Of a stretch of 64,000 nt of DNA, positions 1-12,728 are shown one piece after another. The stretch comes from Hermatobates lingyangjiaoensis (taxonomy: Eukaryota; Arthropoda; Insecta; Hemiptera; Hermatobatidae): positions 310,001 through 374,000 of the forward strand of contig JAPFBL010000049.1 in the NCBI GenBank assembly GCA_026182355.1, written 5' to 3'. The translations under genes and the position numbers were made by a program. Each line of letters opens with the position of its first letter. Position 1 is the stretch's first letter. The notes below the pieces were generated by a model that ran no database searches, was not told the DNA's origin, and saw nothing but the letters and a program-made list of their open reading frames with translations.

Positions 1-508
1 ACTAAAGAACTCACAGGGTGAGGGCTAAAGCAGTGCTGCCGCGAAGGAGAAAAATAAAAAAGGAACCAAGGAGTCCAGATCAAAGAAAAAATTAAAGAAT
101 AATAAATGTGAAGAAAACAAAAAATAAAGGATATATATAAAAAATATTTAAAAAAATTATATTTGTAAAAAAATTGATATGATCAACAAAAATAAAAAAA
201 TAAACAAATCAATAAATAAACTGTTTAAATTCAAGCCAGGTTTGGGGCATGCTCCTAGGGGCCAAATGTGGGAGAAACTTTTAGAGGAACTTGTCTGTTA
301 CCACTAGGTACTTCTTTAAGGACTTGGATTGTGAAACAATCATTGAAACTGAGGTGGTTAGAATTAGGAAGACTGCTGCGTTTACCAACCGAAGCTTGTG
401 ATTATTCATCCAAAGGTTCAGCATCGTAGATGCTTAACCAACGTAAAAAACATCACGTTGGGTGCATTTCAAGAGGCAAACACGGTCAGTGGAGATATTG
501 TATTGTGA
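1..508 (-). pseudogene. PLE relic (group P): GIY-YIG endonuclease remnant with 3' tail
   Basis: Decayed C-terminal half of a Penelope-like element endonuclease. The minus strand between about 390 and 250 reads SVGKRSSLP, then LSFNDCFTIQVLKEVP. This closely matches the corresponding segments of the GIY-YIG relics at 27,419-27,820 and 45,181-45,642 (GKRSDLP, LSFNDCFRVQVL). Just upstream MNNH is preserved, but a one-base deletion separates it from the rest. The catalytic Y-YG part is degraded. The A-rich 1-230 stretch would be the element's 3' untranslated tail. It lies back to back with a plus-strand P-group end at 512-712. Confidence 0.7.
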
Positions 509-511
509 AGG

Positions 512-712
512 AAGAGGTATTGTGAATAGGATAAAAACGTGTGATCAAATGTAAATGAACGTTTCCCTCTCTTATCTCTCCTGAAGAAGGTTCAAACCAA
601 AAATTAGAGAGTGTAAGTGTGTGCTTTTAATTTCTCTATGTTTTTTTTTCTACATTGAACTATATTTGTCCGTTTCGGATGGTATTTCCAACGAAAAAGT
701 GTATATATATAT
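512..712 (+). mobile_element. PLE 3' end, group P
   Basis: Similar to 37,270-37,440: shared words around 'tctcctga', 'tttctacat' and 'gtccgtttcg', ending at a short (TA)n tract at 703-714. A worn hammerhead-like core is visible at 582-604 (CTGAAGA, a GGTT/AACC hairpin, but AAAA instead of GAAA). With the minus-strand copy to its left it forms an inverted pair. Confidence 0.6.
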
Positions 713-1393
713 ATGAAAAATAGACGTTGGGTTACAAAGATTTTTGGCTCATCTGTGACCTTATGTTAATAAAGTGACGCATGGTATGGTAAAGAAACTT
801 TATTTCAATGATGCTGTACTGAAACCATATTTCCGTTTGTCGAACTGTTCCGTTGCACTGAGGCCGATATGACCTAAGAGCGTCGTCACTTCCGAAACCA
901 CAAATTCATTTTTAGATAGTTTTATTTGAGTCATTATCATTTACATTCGTTCTACTATTTCTCATTACTATCAGAAATTAGATCTATAATAAGGTACAGA
1001 AAAAATCATTACTTTCATGAAACTTGCCAACAGAATACCATAGTAACTGTTGTATAAACAAATTTGGTGAATTTATAAAAAATTAGACGTGTTATATGCA
1101 AACTGTATAGTAAAAGTGAATATTTATTATATTTAGGATAAAAAAACTTCCTGAAATAAACCGTCCATAATGTATTTTATATCTTTAGTTAAAAAGAAAT
1201 AACATGTCCGAAAGGGATAAATGCAGTGTCAGTAGGCTTAAGCGATTTCTCATTTTATTATAGGGAAATATTTCAGATTTTGTAAATAAACCAGACGTAA
1301 ATAATGTTTTCATGAGAATAAAATTTAAAGAAGTTTAGAATGTTTAAGTAAGATAATTTATTGCACTATAATATAATCTCGAAATATATATAC

Positions 1394-1722
1394 ACAAAAC
1401 TAAAGTTTATCGGGACACGGTCAGTTTTTCAGATTCAAATTAAACTCTCAATGCTAATGTTTCAGTTTTTATTTAAAACTTTTTTCATAGTCAGAAGTAT
1501 ACATTTTGAAACAGAAAAACAAAGTATTACATTACAAATTATTTTACAAAGAAAAATAGTCTGCGAATTTCAACAACAATTGTCTAGTTTGAATGAACAC
1601 GTGACACGTGAACAGTTTTAATACTTAACACGTAATACTTAGTTTTTGTGTTTCAAAATTTATACTTCTCCCTATGTAAAAGGTTTCAAATAAAAACCGA
1701 AACGTTGGCATTGAGAGTAAGT
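1394..1722. mobile_element. Inverted pair of PLE 3' ends, group A
   Basis: The minus-strand arm at 1,394-1,508 and plus-strand arm at 1,658-1,716 are imperfect reverse complements. They share the group A signature (a GGTTT..AAACC hairpin followed by CGAAACGTTGGCA). The outer left end abuts a small TA tract. The open frame at 1,361-1,621 comes only from the repeat and is not a gene. Confidence 0.6.
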
Positions 1723-1991
1723 GAATATAATATGGGCAGTGAGAGCAAGTGGGCAGGTTATGAATCGTTGTTTGAAGTTAAATGAAGATTGGCAACACTG
1801 ACTATGTTTTCCCTACTAAATTTGAAATAGTCTTATTTGTTTAACAGTTCCTTCAATTACAAAGTCATGGAGTTTAAAAAGGTCTGAACTGGTATTGACT
1901 AAACTCATAACCTGCCCACCAATTATTTACTTCCTCTCTGATGACGTGTTAGACAAATGACGTCAGAGCGATTACCTCTTTATCTTTTGTG

Positions 1992-2023
<32 letters not shown>

Positions 2024-4718
2024 CTCGTATGTGTGTGTGTGTGTATGTGTTTGTCTGTTTGTAAACTTGAAGAGAATTTAAGGAGAAATATAGTGAGTGT
2101 GAGAAAGATGCAAATATTTAGAGAGAGAAAGAGTGAGAGAGAATGAGAGAATTTTTTTACTCTGCCATTGCTGGTGTATCATTACTTATATAACATTGGG
2201 TGATATTGGTATTTTATCCCATTCTCACACATATATAACGGGAGACAATTTAATTCTAAGGTCTAAAAAACTTTCATAACTATAAAAAATGATTCATTAA
2301 TGTAAAAATTACAAGTTTAGAAATGAAAAATTTAATTTAAATTCGTTTCAAGGTTCAGTTATGAAGTAATATTACTTAGAAAGACAAAAATATGAGTACC
2401 ACACTAACAAGTGTAAAGTCAAGGAGTAATTTAGTCACATGCATTATTTTATTTTCTTAGCATATAATATTTATGGTATACTAGGGAAAAAATTCCATCG
2501 TTGCAGGGGTTTATAGTAAAAGGGATGATACAAAATGGGACTACATACGAGTAAAAGTGATTGTGTTGATTCTATAGGCTAATTTATTTTTCAGGTTATA
2601 ATTGCAGCCATAAAAGTAGAGATTATTACCGTAAAACGTTTTGAAAATTATAATTTTGTTTTATATATGTTCTATAGCTTTCTCCAGGTTGTCCAATTAA
2701 CCAATTAACCACTTGAATAAATCTAAAAATGTGGGCGTAATCATGTTTGAAGATAAACACACATTACCATAAAGATAATTCAAAAGCAGTTCATTTATTT
2801 GCTAAAAGAAATTATAACAACATGGGTTGTTCTGGATACTGAATAATTATTTATTAACCAGTTAAACTGTTAAATAATGTTGAGATTGTATTTTATGTCA
2901 CAATGAGGATGCTATTCAGAATAAACAGGATGTCTGACTAATAATGAAAACATTAATGATATTTGTGAATTAATACTGGATGATTTCCATTAAAATGTTA
3001 AACTCAATTAGTTACCCCTCAATACACTGTATCTTCTGTAAATCTACTGATGACAAACCTCTAATATCCAATAAAAAGTAATAAACAAATATCATTTCAA
3101 ATTACATATAAAAGCAACAAAAAAAATTACTTTGTAACTTACTATTTTTTTCTGAAATTAGAAATCATAGTAAAGTGTTATAATTATTTTGAAAAGCATA
3201 ACTCTCGTTACACTTATAATTTTATTAGCTCTTTTAGAGAAATTGTCCTCTCCTTGGTAATATTTATTCTCGATAAACTACTGCGAGTAAATATATTCTC
3301 AATAATATTTGTATTTAGTTTTGCTTCTTTGCGACATGTCTTTCAGGAAGTTTTCAAGTTTCATGTTTTAACAAGAAGAGGAAGTCTTCTAGTGTAATAT
3401 TTAATAAATAATATACTTATTCAGTTTTCAGGTAGAATCAAGGAAATTTAACAAATATTGTTCATTTATCTCTTTCCTCACTGTTCCCTTTACTTTCAAT
3501 TTTTTATCTCATACTAATAAATAGAAGCTGAAAGTTTTCTTGACATTTCATATATTTTTGAATATCGTTTTAAAGGTATTTTAGATATCTTCTAAATCTC
3601 ATGCCAACTAATTTATTTTTGATGGTATTGACAAAGTCCAAATTTTATTTAAAATAGATTTATACTTCTAGCATATTCGGAAGTTGTTAGTACGATAAGC
3701 AAGCCCGAATTCATTGGACACAAATAGTTTAAGATCATTTTTATATTTTCATGGGACATTCATACAGTATTTATTATACCCTTTATTCAAGTGATGTTTC
3801 AGATTTGTTTATAAATGCGATGTATAATTATAAATGAGTGATAAACTATTTTTTTTCATAAGCCACAAATAGGTGTTTTTTTTTGCAATAAACATGCTTA
3901 AAAAGTAAGTCTTGTAATTTGAGTCAGTGATTTAATTTTTAAGTTCTGAAAAACTATTCGTAAGTAGATTTATACAATAGTAGAGTCCCTTAAAAACTGC
4001 ATACGGTCCTTTTTACAAAATTAGTTTGCGAACTAAAATAACCGGTTCGGATATTTCAGAGGTAATGGTCGTTGCCTCTTGCTGATAGGGTCTCAGAGAA
4101 TACGGCATAGTTATCATTTTTTAATGAAGAAGAATTTGAAGTAATATTTTTCATTACCGTTCGTTTCCATTCTGGTTTTATAGAACTCCAGATATATCAA
4201 CTTTTACTATAAAAATTCACAGTTAATATACCTAGTTACCAGTTAAGATTTATTAAATTGTAAATTGCTATCCTTTAAGAATAGAAAGTTTATCAGAATA
4301 ATGGAAGCAGTGATATGATTAATATAATTCGTTATAAACAATGAAGGTAACATGGTAAAGGCAGTAGAAAGGAGTGACAGAGGCCAGATCGTATAGACTC
4401 AACATTAGGGTCGCTTTATCGCTCTTTCCTCGCTTTTTGCCATTTCAATCTGGCTCAAGTTTTCCCATTATCACCAGTTAGTATCTATTATCCAGAATTT
4501 CATTTTTTGAAACATATGTACTAGTTTTTATAGAGTAATAATGCTTAGGTTTCTAAAAAAATCTATTTGCAACATTAGTTTTACAATGAAAAAAATGTAA
4601 AGCAATACTAGAAAATTAAGATCAATAATCAAGTGAGCTATGAAATTAAGAGTGTCACGTTTTTATTTTACTAAAAAAATGTGAACATGTTTAAAAATGT
4701 GTAGTTTCCTTCATTCAA
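1723..4718. other. AT-rich stretch without recognisable gene
   Basis: No coding frame, RNA gene or element recognised. Contains a (TA)n tract at 1,991-2,022 followed by GT-rich repeats, a 15-bp inverted repeat (1,754-1,768 with 1,906-1,920) and a perfect TGACGTCA palindrome at 1,958-1,965 that looks like a cAMP-response element but has no promoter context. Confidence 0.6.
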
Positions 4719-4990
4719 TCTATATAAATTAAAGAATGATTTTGTCTGTAGATTGCTTAGAACTGACTCATTTCAAGTTTTCTTTACGTTTCATACATTA
4801 GAGAAACCGAATCCGCCCTTAGAAAAATTTCTGTCATTGTGTCCGCAAAACTTTGTCACAAGTAAACTCAGCCACCATAACACATATCAAGCTGAAACAT
4901 TGACACATTGTGTATGTCTAACTTAAAACATAGGCTCTAAATTTATTGGAAATTCAACGTTGAAGTGAAGTTATGGACATTTAAAGCAAA
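4719..4990 (+). repeat. Interspersed repeat, copy 1 (possible Helitron 5' end)
   Basis: About 270 bp that match 51,910-52,190 over most of their length (shared 'tttacgtttcat', 'cccttagaaaaatttc', 'atgtctaacttaaaa', 'attcaacgt'). It begins with TCTATATAAA directly after an A, the form Helitron 5' ends usually take. The second copy lies just upstream of a Helitron helicase relic. That this is a Helitron terminus is an inference. Confidence 0.6.
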
Positions 4991-5530
4991 AAACTCTGGG
5001 AACCATAAAATATTTAAATATGTCAAAATCATAAATACTATACTTTACTTACAGTAGAGTAAAATGAAACAAGATATATATGTTCAGTTTGTATTTTTTT
5101 CATCAACTTATTTATTTTAAAGTTTCTATATTTTTATTGAATAATATTTAATGAATGAAAATTAAACAAAACTGTGATGTATAATTTTTTTTTCATATTA
5201 TGAACTAAAAGTTTAGTAGATCTAAACCAATTATGGAATTAACAGTACATCATCAGTTTAGCTATGTTAATGAAGGATGAAATAGGCGATTACACTTTCA
5301 GAGTCCATTGTATGGGCATGTTGATAAACTTCAGAGAGTAGAACGGTTCACCGCAAGTTTACGCTAATGAAAGGCCTCATATGAGCCATTCTGCAGGTCC
5401 ATTGAATTAAATAAAGAAATGTTATTTGTTTCATAGGAGATAGTACATTGTGACCCTATAAATGTATTTTACTTCGTAAACTGTTGTTTCATATGCACAA
5501 GATTTTGTTCAAAGTTACGAATAAAATAAC
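4991..5530. other. AT-rich stretch, nothing recognised
   Basis: No coding frame, repeat or RNA motif could be supported here. Confidence 0.5.
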
Positions 5531-5532
5531 GC

Positions 5533-5720
5533 AATATGGTAGCTCAGTAGCTTACCTGCTAGCTTTTAGACTAAAAATCCGGGTTGCATTCTCCAAATTG
5601 TAACTACAAGTAAGTTAGGCAAAATTTGAGATTCCTAATGTCGAACCATTAGGGAGATCAATATTACAACTAGAGGAATGAGCGTTGGAGGTGTAATCTT
5701 CTAAAAGATATTAATCCCTT
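5533..5720 (+). repeat. Degraded tRNA-derived SINE
   Basis: A tRNA-like head with a box A-like TAGCTCAGTAGC (5,540-5,551) and a worn box B, GGTTGCATTC (5,582-5,591), is followed by 'aagttaggcaaaattt'. That tail segment is also present in the full-length SINE at 8,935-9,252. The middle of the element seems deleted. Confidence 0.6.
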
Positions 5721-7680
5721 CCTTCAATTTACAAATAAAGAATATGCAGAACCAATTTTTTTGTATTACTTTGAAAAATTAAGTTTAATAGTACCATTGA
5801 ATAAGATTATTAACCGAAGAATTAAACCAATTATTTGTACTCAGTGAGGAAAGGATATTCAATATTAATGTATAGAGTATAGTTTACATTGAATTCCTAA
5901 TTTGTTTTCGTTATGATGTCATATTTTTACAAAAATATAATTCATAAAAACCCATTTAAAAACAATTTCATTTAACACATTTAAAAAAGTCATTAGTATG
6001 GAATGAAGTTTACATTCGTACACAATAATTTATATTATTTTTGCAACCAAATAGTAACAAAAATGTTATCAGCCTTAGTTGAACATATGTCCTTAAGATT
6101 ACCCGCAATACATTTTATAAATTGTGCTTAGTAGATATTATTATCATTATAATAATAATAATTATTATTATTTTATCTATAATAAATACTATTATTTATT
6201 ATAATATAATAAATATATAAATATAATAATAAATATAAAATATATACTATATATAATATATTTATTTATATCATAAATACTATAGAGTATAATAATTACT
6301 ATTTTATCTTCATTGTTAGTATGGACAAAAATACCAATGATTAAAAGAAATACTAAAAATACCCAAAGAGAACTGAGTAGAGATAATATGTTAACAATGT
6401 TAACAATGCAACTATATTATAAAATCCCTTCATGTCAAGTTATGAGTCACTGAGTGATTCTAATGAGAGTATGGTGTGAAGGCAATATATGCTTTCTTAA
6501 AACAAGCATTAGTAACAGAGAGTAGTAACATTATTATAAATTGTATTTCAAGAAAAAACTAAAATGATAAACTCAGGTATTACTATATATTTTGCAATTT
6601 TAAGATAATATAACTTTAAAAATGAAGGAAGGATATACACATCTTTGAGCGAGTAGTCATTGAGGATTATCCACCCGCTAATATAAATAAATGACAAAAA
6701 TAATTATAAGTAAAAACAGAATATTATTTTCCTGTTGAAGTTATAAATTTCATAAGTTTAGAAATAATTTCTTTTGTAAGAAAAATGACTATGTTGTTAT
6801 TAGCTTAAGTATTTATTTACAACTAAACAGAACGAAGAATTTTTGTGTATAATATTATCCAAATTACATTAATGCATTTCTGGTGCAGAACCAATGTTTT
6901 TACATTCGCACACAGCTGGTGATAGTTATTTAAATGAATTCGTTTAATATGTTTTTAACCTCAAAACATAAGACAAACATATGAGTATAATTTTTTAAAC
7001 TATTATGTTCATATTTAAAATAACTTCAGACATAACCAAATGTACTTACTTTAATAGCAATAATAGTAATTAATGGAACAGCATGACTAATTTGAAAGGT
7101 GTTTTAGTGAAAAACTAAAATGTGAACAAAATCTTTTTAACTTTTTTACTGTTTTTTCTCACAGTATTCACTTTATTCGGGCAAACATAGAAAACTACTC
7201 TGTGAGTTGATCGAAGTTGTCCACACATTTCAACGAATCTCCTCAGTTTAAATCAGTTTAAACCAATCGGATCAACTGATGTCACACTTTATCCTACATA
7301 TACTCTACCAAATAATAATTTAAATCTAGTTGTATGCAGTTATAAATTTGCTTTAATAAAAATACATAGTTTTTTCAATTAAATGTATGTATCAAATGCA
7401 AATATTTGATTATCTTATTCACAACTATGACTTAAATTATGTTATTAGCTGAAATACCCGTCGTTGACTGGATTTTAAAGTAGTATTCAAAGAATATGTT
7501 CTGTGATTTGAAATATCTGTAAGCTTTTATTGTCAGATTTAAAATAAAAATAATATTATCTACTTTGATATCAATTCAAATATTAATTTTCATCAATCTT
7601 TTATTTCATAGAGTCCCATTAAAATATTTTTAAATTATTGAATTCATATATATATACATATCTACGTTTCAGAGTTATCT
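5721..7680. other. AT-rich stretch with low-complexity core
   Basis: No gene found. 6,130-6,300 is almost pure A/T with AAT/ATT runs. Elsewhere nothing recognisable. Confidence 0.6.
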
Positions 7681-7682
7681 AT

Positions 7683-7872
7683 AGATACACAATAAATAGA
7701 AAAACACACTTACCGACTCTAATTTTCGGTTTAAGCGTCATCATGAGAGGAGAGATAGGGACGCCAAGCACACTAGCGAAATGAGGGTGGGGTTGCTCCG
7801 CTAGTGCGCTTGTCGTCCGAAAGTTAGAAACCGAATATTTGAGATTGTGTGTTTTTCTATTTACTGTGTACA
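7683..7872. repeat. Imperfect inverted repeat, probable PLE end pair
   Basis: Arms at about 7,685-7,733 and 7,825-7,870 are reverse complements around 'aatagaaaaacacac'. The minus strand of the left arm has a degenerate hammerhead-like word (ATGATGA ... CCGAAAA). A TA tract follows at 7,929-7,992. The minus-strand frame 7,679-8,002 is an artefact of the repeat. Confidence 0.45.
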
Positions 7873-7927
7873 TGTAGTTTACTTTGAAACGTTTGTTGTC
7901 CTTTGTGGATTGTTTTCTTGACATTGC

Positions 7928-7928
<1 letters not shown>

Positions 7929-7992
<64 letters not shown>
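7929..7992. repeat. (TA)n microsatellite
   Basis: Uninterrupted or nearly uninterrupted TA dinucleotides separating two PLE-derived ends. Confidence 0.95.
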
Positions 7993-7993
<1 letters not shown>

Positions 7994-8130
7994 CAGAGTC
8001 AAAAACCCAACTGTACTTCGTCAGTTGGGTTTCTGACGAAGACCGCTTGTTACAGTGAAAGATCTTAGTCTTGTTTTCCCATTTTCATATTGTGGTTTGA
8101 TTTTTGATTGTTATTTCACGTGTTTATGTG

Positions 8131-8180
<50 letters not shown>

Positions 8181-8241
8181 AAATTAATATCTTTCAACCA
8201 AAACAAGAGGTCTTCGTCAGAGTCAAAAACCCAACTCCGCA
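7993..8241. mobile_element. PLE 3' ends, group K, around a TA tract
   Basis: Plus-strand copy 8,021-8,131 with the group K hammerhead core CTGACGA at 8,033, slightly damaged: the stem I 5' strand is shortened. It ends at (TA)n 8,132-8,175. A minus-strand fragment of the same sequence is at 8,188-8,241 and a short one at 7,993-8,018. Confidence 0.75.
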
Positions 8242-8921
8242 TCATCAATGCTGTAAGAAGCTGATCATATCTGTAATCGAAGCGTAAGACATGTGGGAAT
8301 CACTAGTGTTCAGCCTACTTTGTTTACGCAAATCAATCATCATTAAAGACAATCTTCATACGCTTCCTTATTTGTATTATTGCCAGTATCGTGCCAAAAA
8401 TCATTCAGTAAGTATCATAAGGATCTATTTTGTATAACATCATTATATTGTTTAATTTGACACAGCTATTTTCGAAATAAAAGTTTTATTTTAGATTTGT
8501 GCAGTGCATGATTCATGCCGATGTTTTAACTTTCGTAGTAGTTCAACTGATATGTTCAAGGACAAGTCAATTTTAAAACATTGGCGGCAGCATTAAAAAA
8601 CATTTCTGGGAACATTTGATGATCCAATACTAGGAGAAGCATTTCATTCAGAAAATTATGCATCAAATTAAAATTAAATTAAGTTGGCAGTCAGGAAAGC
8701 TTAGTTGTTTCAGCATGAATGAGCAGCAAGCAGAATAAATGACACCAGATATATATAATTACGAAACATAGTAAAATATCATATTTTCTGCTAAGTAAAG
8801 TACAATAAACTCACGAAAGAGAATTTGAATTTCGCTAAAATACCTACTATAATTGAGACAAGAATTAGACATTTCCTTGTTGTTTTGTCTTTCCAAAACA
8901 TATTTATTAAATAATTCCAAT
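8242..8921. other. AT-rich stretch, nothing recognised
   Basis: No supported coding frame or repeat. The minus-strand frame at 8,759-8,971 runs into the SINE and has no family resemblance. Confidence 0.5.
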
Positions 8922-8934
8922 AATACATTATTTA
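8922..8934. repeat. SINE target-site duplication, left copy
   Basis: Identical 13 bases to 9,253-9,265, bordering the SINE exactly. Confidence 0.92.
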
Positions 8935-9252
8935 GGTTAGGTTGCAGTGGCAGTTCCACAAGGGAACACACTTAGGAGAGCATTGGCCCTTTGTGTTACC
9001 ACACAATGAAGATTGATTCTACAGTGGGAGTCCTAAATTTTGCCTAACTCAAGTGTATTTAGAGTAGGGATCTTTAACGAGTACCTGACATCGTACAGGC
9101 TCAGAACCGACAGTTTAACGTCCTTCTCCGAGGGACGACGTGCTCAGATTTATTCACCTCCCGCATGAATAAATCGAGGGCCAGGTGGGGATCGAACCCC
9201 GGTCCTATCAGATCAGAGGCGAGCACGTAAGCACTGAGCTAGCCTGACCCCC
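8935..9252 (-). mobile_element. tRNA-derived SINE, full length, with target-site duplication
   Basis: Non-autonomous retroposon of 318 bp on the minus strand. Seen: a pol III box A, TAGCTCAGTGCT (9,230-9,241), and a perfect box B, GGTTCGATCCC (9,188-9,198), about 32 bases apart as in a tRNA. They are followed by a conserved-looking middle (GAGAAGGACGTTAAAC ... CTCGTTAAAGATCCC), which resembles a SINE central domain widespread in animals. A perfect 13-bp direct repeat (aatacattattta) flanks it at 8,922-8,934 and 9,253-9,265, proving retroposition. The perfect duplication and clean boxes make it one of the younger insertions here. Mobilisation would need a partner LINE, not identified. Confidence 0.93.
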
Positions 9253-9265
9253 AATACATTATTTA
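9253..9265. repeat. SINE target-site duplication, right copy
   Basis: Identical 13 bases to 8,922-8,934, bordering the SINE exactly. Confidence 0.92.
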
Positions 9266-11579
9266 ACGCTTTCTATATTTTCAGAAAAATGATTTTACCC
9301 AGCTACTGTTTATTATAGCCGTCAAAATATTAGGTTATATATCAAAGGTTCTAATATTTATAAAAAAGTTTAATCTATTAGTGTGAGGAGCATTTTATTT
9401 TTAGAGTGAAAACCAAAAATGTTTCTTTTAATTTGACCTTCAGTTAATAAAATGTTAGATTACTTTGGCCACACCAGAAGAAAATTAGCAGCACAAACTA
9501 TGCAGTATGAAATAAACCTCAAGAAAATGTTATTTCCTGTTAATACAAACAAGGTTATGTGGTCGAATATTCGAGAAAGAGACATAGAGTTTATTAAAGA
9601 AAGATCTAGTAATAGAGATGATTTAAAAATTGCATAATCTGAAACAAGAATGTTGACTGATAGGTCAATTGTGAGTCAACTAGAACAAAGGAGACCTCTC
9701 AGGATATTTACTAACCAGCAACCAGGAATAATGCTTCATAACAAGCTCAAATCATCAAATTAATTGAATAAACAGCTACAAAAAAAAGTTGATTTAGTAG
9801 AAAACTGTTATTAAACATTAAGAGCATGGACTTTTAACTCATTCGCATGGATGAAATGAGCTTGAATGAATCACTATTTTTAAAATTATTTCATGATCAT
9901 AAAAAAAGTTACATCGAATTACTAAAGTAGTACGGGTATCCATGAAATGATTGATTTTTTTTAGGAATATTTGGAATAATATATATAATATATAATAATA
10001 TATATAATATTATATATATATATATATAAATATATAATATTATATATATATATAATATATAATAATATATATAATATATATTTGTTCACTCTATAGATGG
10101 ACAAATATTGCTAGAAAAGAAATATGTAATAAAGTGAAAAAATAGTTGAGATAACAAATAATTAGGATAAAAATTGTAGTCCTGGAGAATTAATTGCTGT
10201 TTGGTATCACATGAAAAGAGTACAGTATTATTTTATAATGGCTATTTGAAGAAATGACATTTAGGACTTACATCAGCACAGAAATTGATAACGCTTCTTT
10301 GACTGTACAGACCTAAGCACACTTAATAACAGCCAAGGTGAGACCTTCCCCGAACGTACTAAACATGTGCTAAATAAGGCATATAACCCGATAAAATTCA
10401 GTAACTATGGCTGTTGCAAGAAATGATAGTTACATGTTACTTAATAGTTCTAGTGGGGAAAAGTCAGAAATATATTATTTATGCTGTTCCTCAAAAAAAT
10501 GATAATTTACAGGCTATGAAAGAATAACAAATCATTTACTTAATATCTACAGATTAATTAATACTGAAATATTGAGGATTATTGATAACATTTCAATATC
10601 TTGAAAAGACAGTTATATTTATAATTGAAAAGAACTTCCGAGAGTAAGCAGATGGTACAGAACATATGTTGGAGAATATACAGATATAAATGCTAATGCA
10701 ACAAAAATGTGAATAAAAGAGCAAATACGATTTATTTTATTCATAAATCCTCAAGGCATGAACATTTATTACTGGAAATAATTGATTAGGACTGTACAAT
10801 GCTGAAGCAAAAATATAAGAAGGTATACAACCAAATATAAAATGGAGTTGCATACGGAGATTTCAGTCGTATTAATTAATATTCTTGAACGCAATTATGA
10901 AGAATTGATAGACAAAAGCAAAAACATTTTATGGAATTAGGAAGAAAACCATAACTAAAATTTCATTATTGAAACTGTAAACTTTAGATTAGACACATGA
11001 TGACAAATATTTCAGGAAAGAAGAAAATAATGGCAAATACGTCAATTTTACTAGAAAGTTTGGGAGCTTAATGATGTACTGAAACAGTTTCAGTTTAGTC
11101 ATAGACCATGTTATTAAAAGTATAAAAACCCATTGAGGCTACACTAAGAACAGCCACGAGACAAGAGGCTGTCAAAGAAGAAGAAGATGTTACTCTAAAT
11201 CACTCCATTTAATTAATATCCACACACATAATGCATACAGTCCTTCACACTCTATACAGATTTACGAAGTAATAGAATTGGTAAAATTAATTATGAAAAT
11301 TAGGGAATTGCAGATTAACAGGAGCAAATGAGTTTCTTAAACTGTGGACATAAAATAATAAAATGTTCTTACAATGATAAGATGGGTATTTATCGTTTTC
11401 AATGCCCCACTTAAGAGCAAACTCACTCTAACTCTACTCAGAGTTAGTTCACTCTTTGATACCAAAAATTGGTTATACGTGGCAATAACTAAAATGTGTA
11501 TCAAGATAGCATCTTGATCAAACATGTTTTTTAGAAATGGTCCATAACTTCTAGGGCTTTCGTGGAAGCTGCTTTATTG
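9266..11579. other. AT-rich stretch, unplaced
   Basis: A 61-codon plus-strand frame at 9,452-9,637 (charged, no family recognised) may be element debris. TA-rich low complexity at 9,978-10,082. Nothing else supported. Confidence 0.5.
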
Positions 11580-12260
11580 CAAACTCTTACAGACTATATT
11601 AGAAATAGGTAAAACCGTCATTTATTTGTTCATTTATTAAGTTACCCGCATTTTTATGTTTATATATTTCTATCTGTTCAGGTATGTTGAGTCTCTGTCC
11701 TGTCCGTTGTGTTTTCTAAGCTGTCAGGTGTATGTCCGTGTTCAAATTTTGCAAACCACCTGACTGAACATGGACATACACCTGACAGCTTAGAAAACAC
11801 AATGGACTTACTACAGACAGGACAGAAAGGACAGAGACTCAACATAACTGAACAGATAGAAATATATAAACATAAAAAGCGGGTAATTAATAAACGAACA
11901 AATAAATTACCAATCCGATATTTTATGTAAATCACTAATCAAAATAAAAAGACGACTGGACAGGCAGGATGACGAAGTTAAAAAATATAAAAAACTCAAA
12001 CTAGATAATAGCTAAAAACTAAAAAAAATCAAAATAACTAAATAAAATCAAAATAATAATATCAGGATAGCAGTGAACTTAACAGATAACCAGCCCCCTA
12101 TATAACAGCTCAGTATGTTTGTTGCGATCGAAGATGGACAACGTCCGAAAGCGCTCCAACTCCAGGATCATCTTACGAGGCATGACGGTTATACCTATTT
12201 CTAATATAAATCATACTAACCTCAGTGGTATTAACAATATGCATGTATCTTACAGACTGG
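11580..12260. mobile_element. Inverted pair of PLE ends, group M, with GIY-YIG C-terminus
   Basis: The minus-strand arm (about 11,597-11,740) and plus-strand arm (11,763-12,260) are reverse complements; the left arm lacks about 250 bp present in the right. The plus-strand reading frame 11,730-11,930 reads NHLTEHGHTPDS, then GQKGQRLNITEQIEIYKHKK. This is the usual end of a PLE GIY-YIG endonuclease (GH.., KG..L...E...IYKH). Downstream, 12,120-12,165 holds a hammerhead-like core (GAAGA, a GGAC/GTCC hairpin, GAAA, AGCGCT). 12,174-12,250 matches the tails at 27,085-27,165 and 61,630-61,710, which ties the three M loci together. Confidence 0.8.
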
Positions 12261-12720
12261 CTTACTTTTAAGATCAATTAAGAATACATGACAAACATAA
12301 GTATTCATGTGAAAACTGGAGATCATGATACAATGGCTTATACATATGGCTTATAAATTTTCGCAAGCTTATAAAAAATATATCACAAATACAGCAAAGC
12401 CAGAGTCTCAGAAAAAATTCAAAATCTCAATATTCTTATATATAATACTTATGTAAATGAAATCAAAAAACCTTGAGTAGAAGAAGTGGTATTTGATATT
12501 AATATGAAATTTTCATAATGCATGACATATGCCATCCTAAAAAACATTTAACATTTTTTATTTTGATTAAATGTTTCAAAAGTATAACATTTTGAATCAA
12601 AATAGGTTGGTTAAACTCACATTAAGCAATATCACAAGCACAAAAATTGGAATGAAAAGTATTTACAAAATCTTTAAATATTTTTTTTCATTGAATAAGT
12701 AGTGAAATACTAATAAATAC
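12261..12720. other. AT-rich stretch, nothing recognised
   Basis: No supported coding frame, RNA or repeat. Confidence 0.5.
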
Positions 12721-12728
12721 CAAATAAA

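Noticed and set aside
1958..1965. cAMP-response element TGACGTCA
   Set aside because: A perfect 8-mer but isolated, with no promoter or gene start nearby; chance or PLE debris is as likely.
9188..9252. Functional tRNA gene
   Set aside because: Boxes A and B are present, but no acceptor stem closes the fold and the sequence continues as a SINE with target duplications.
11678..11935. Minus-strand open frame 11,678-11,935
   Set aside because: It spans both arms of the group M palindrome, so it mixes antisense and sense of the same endonuclease.
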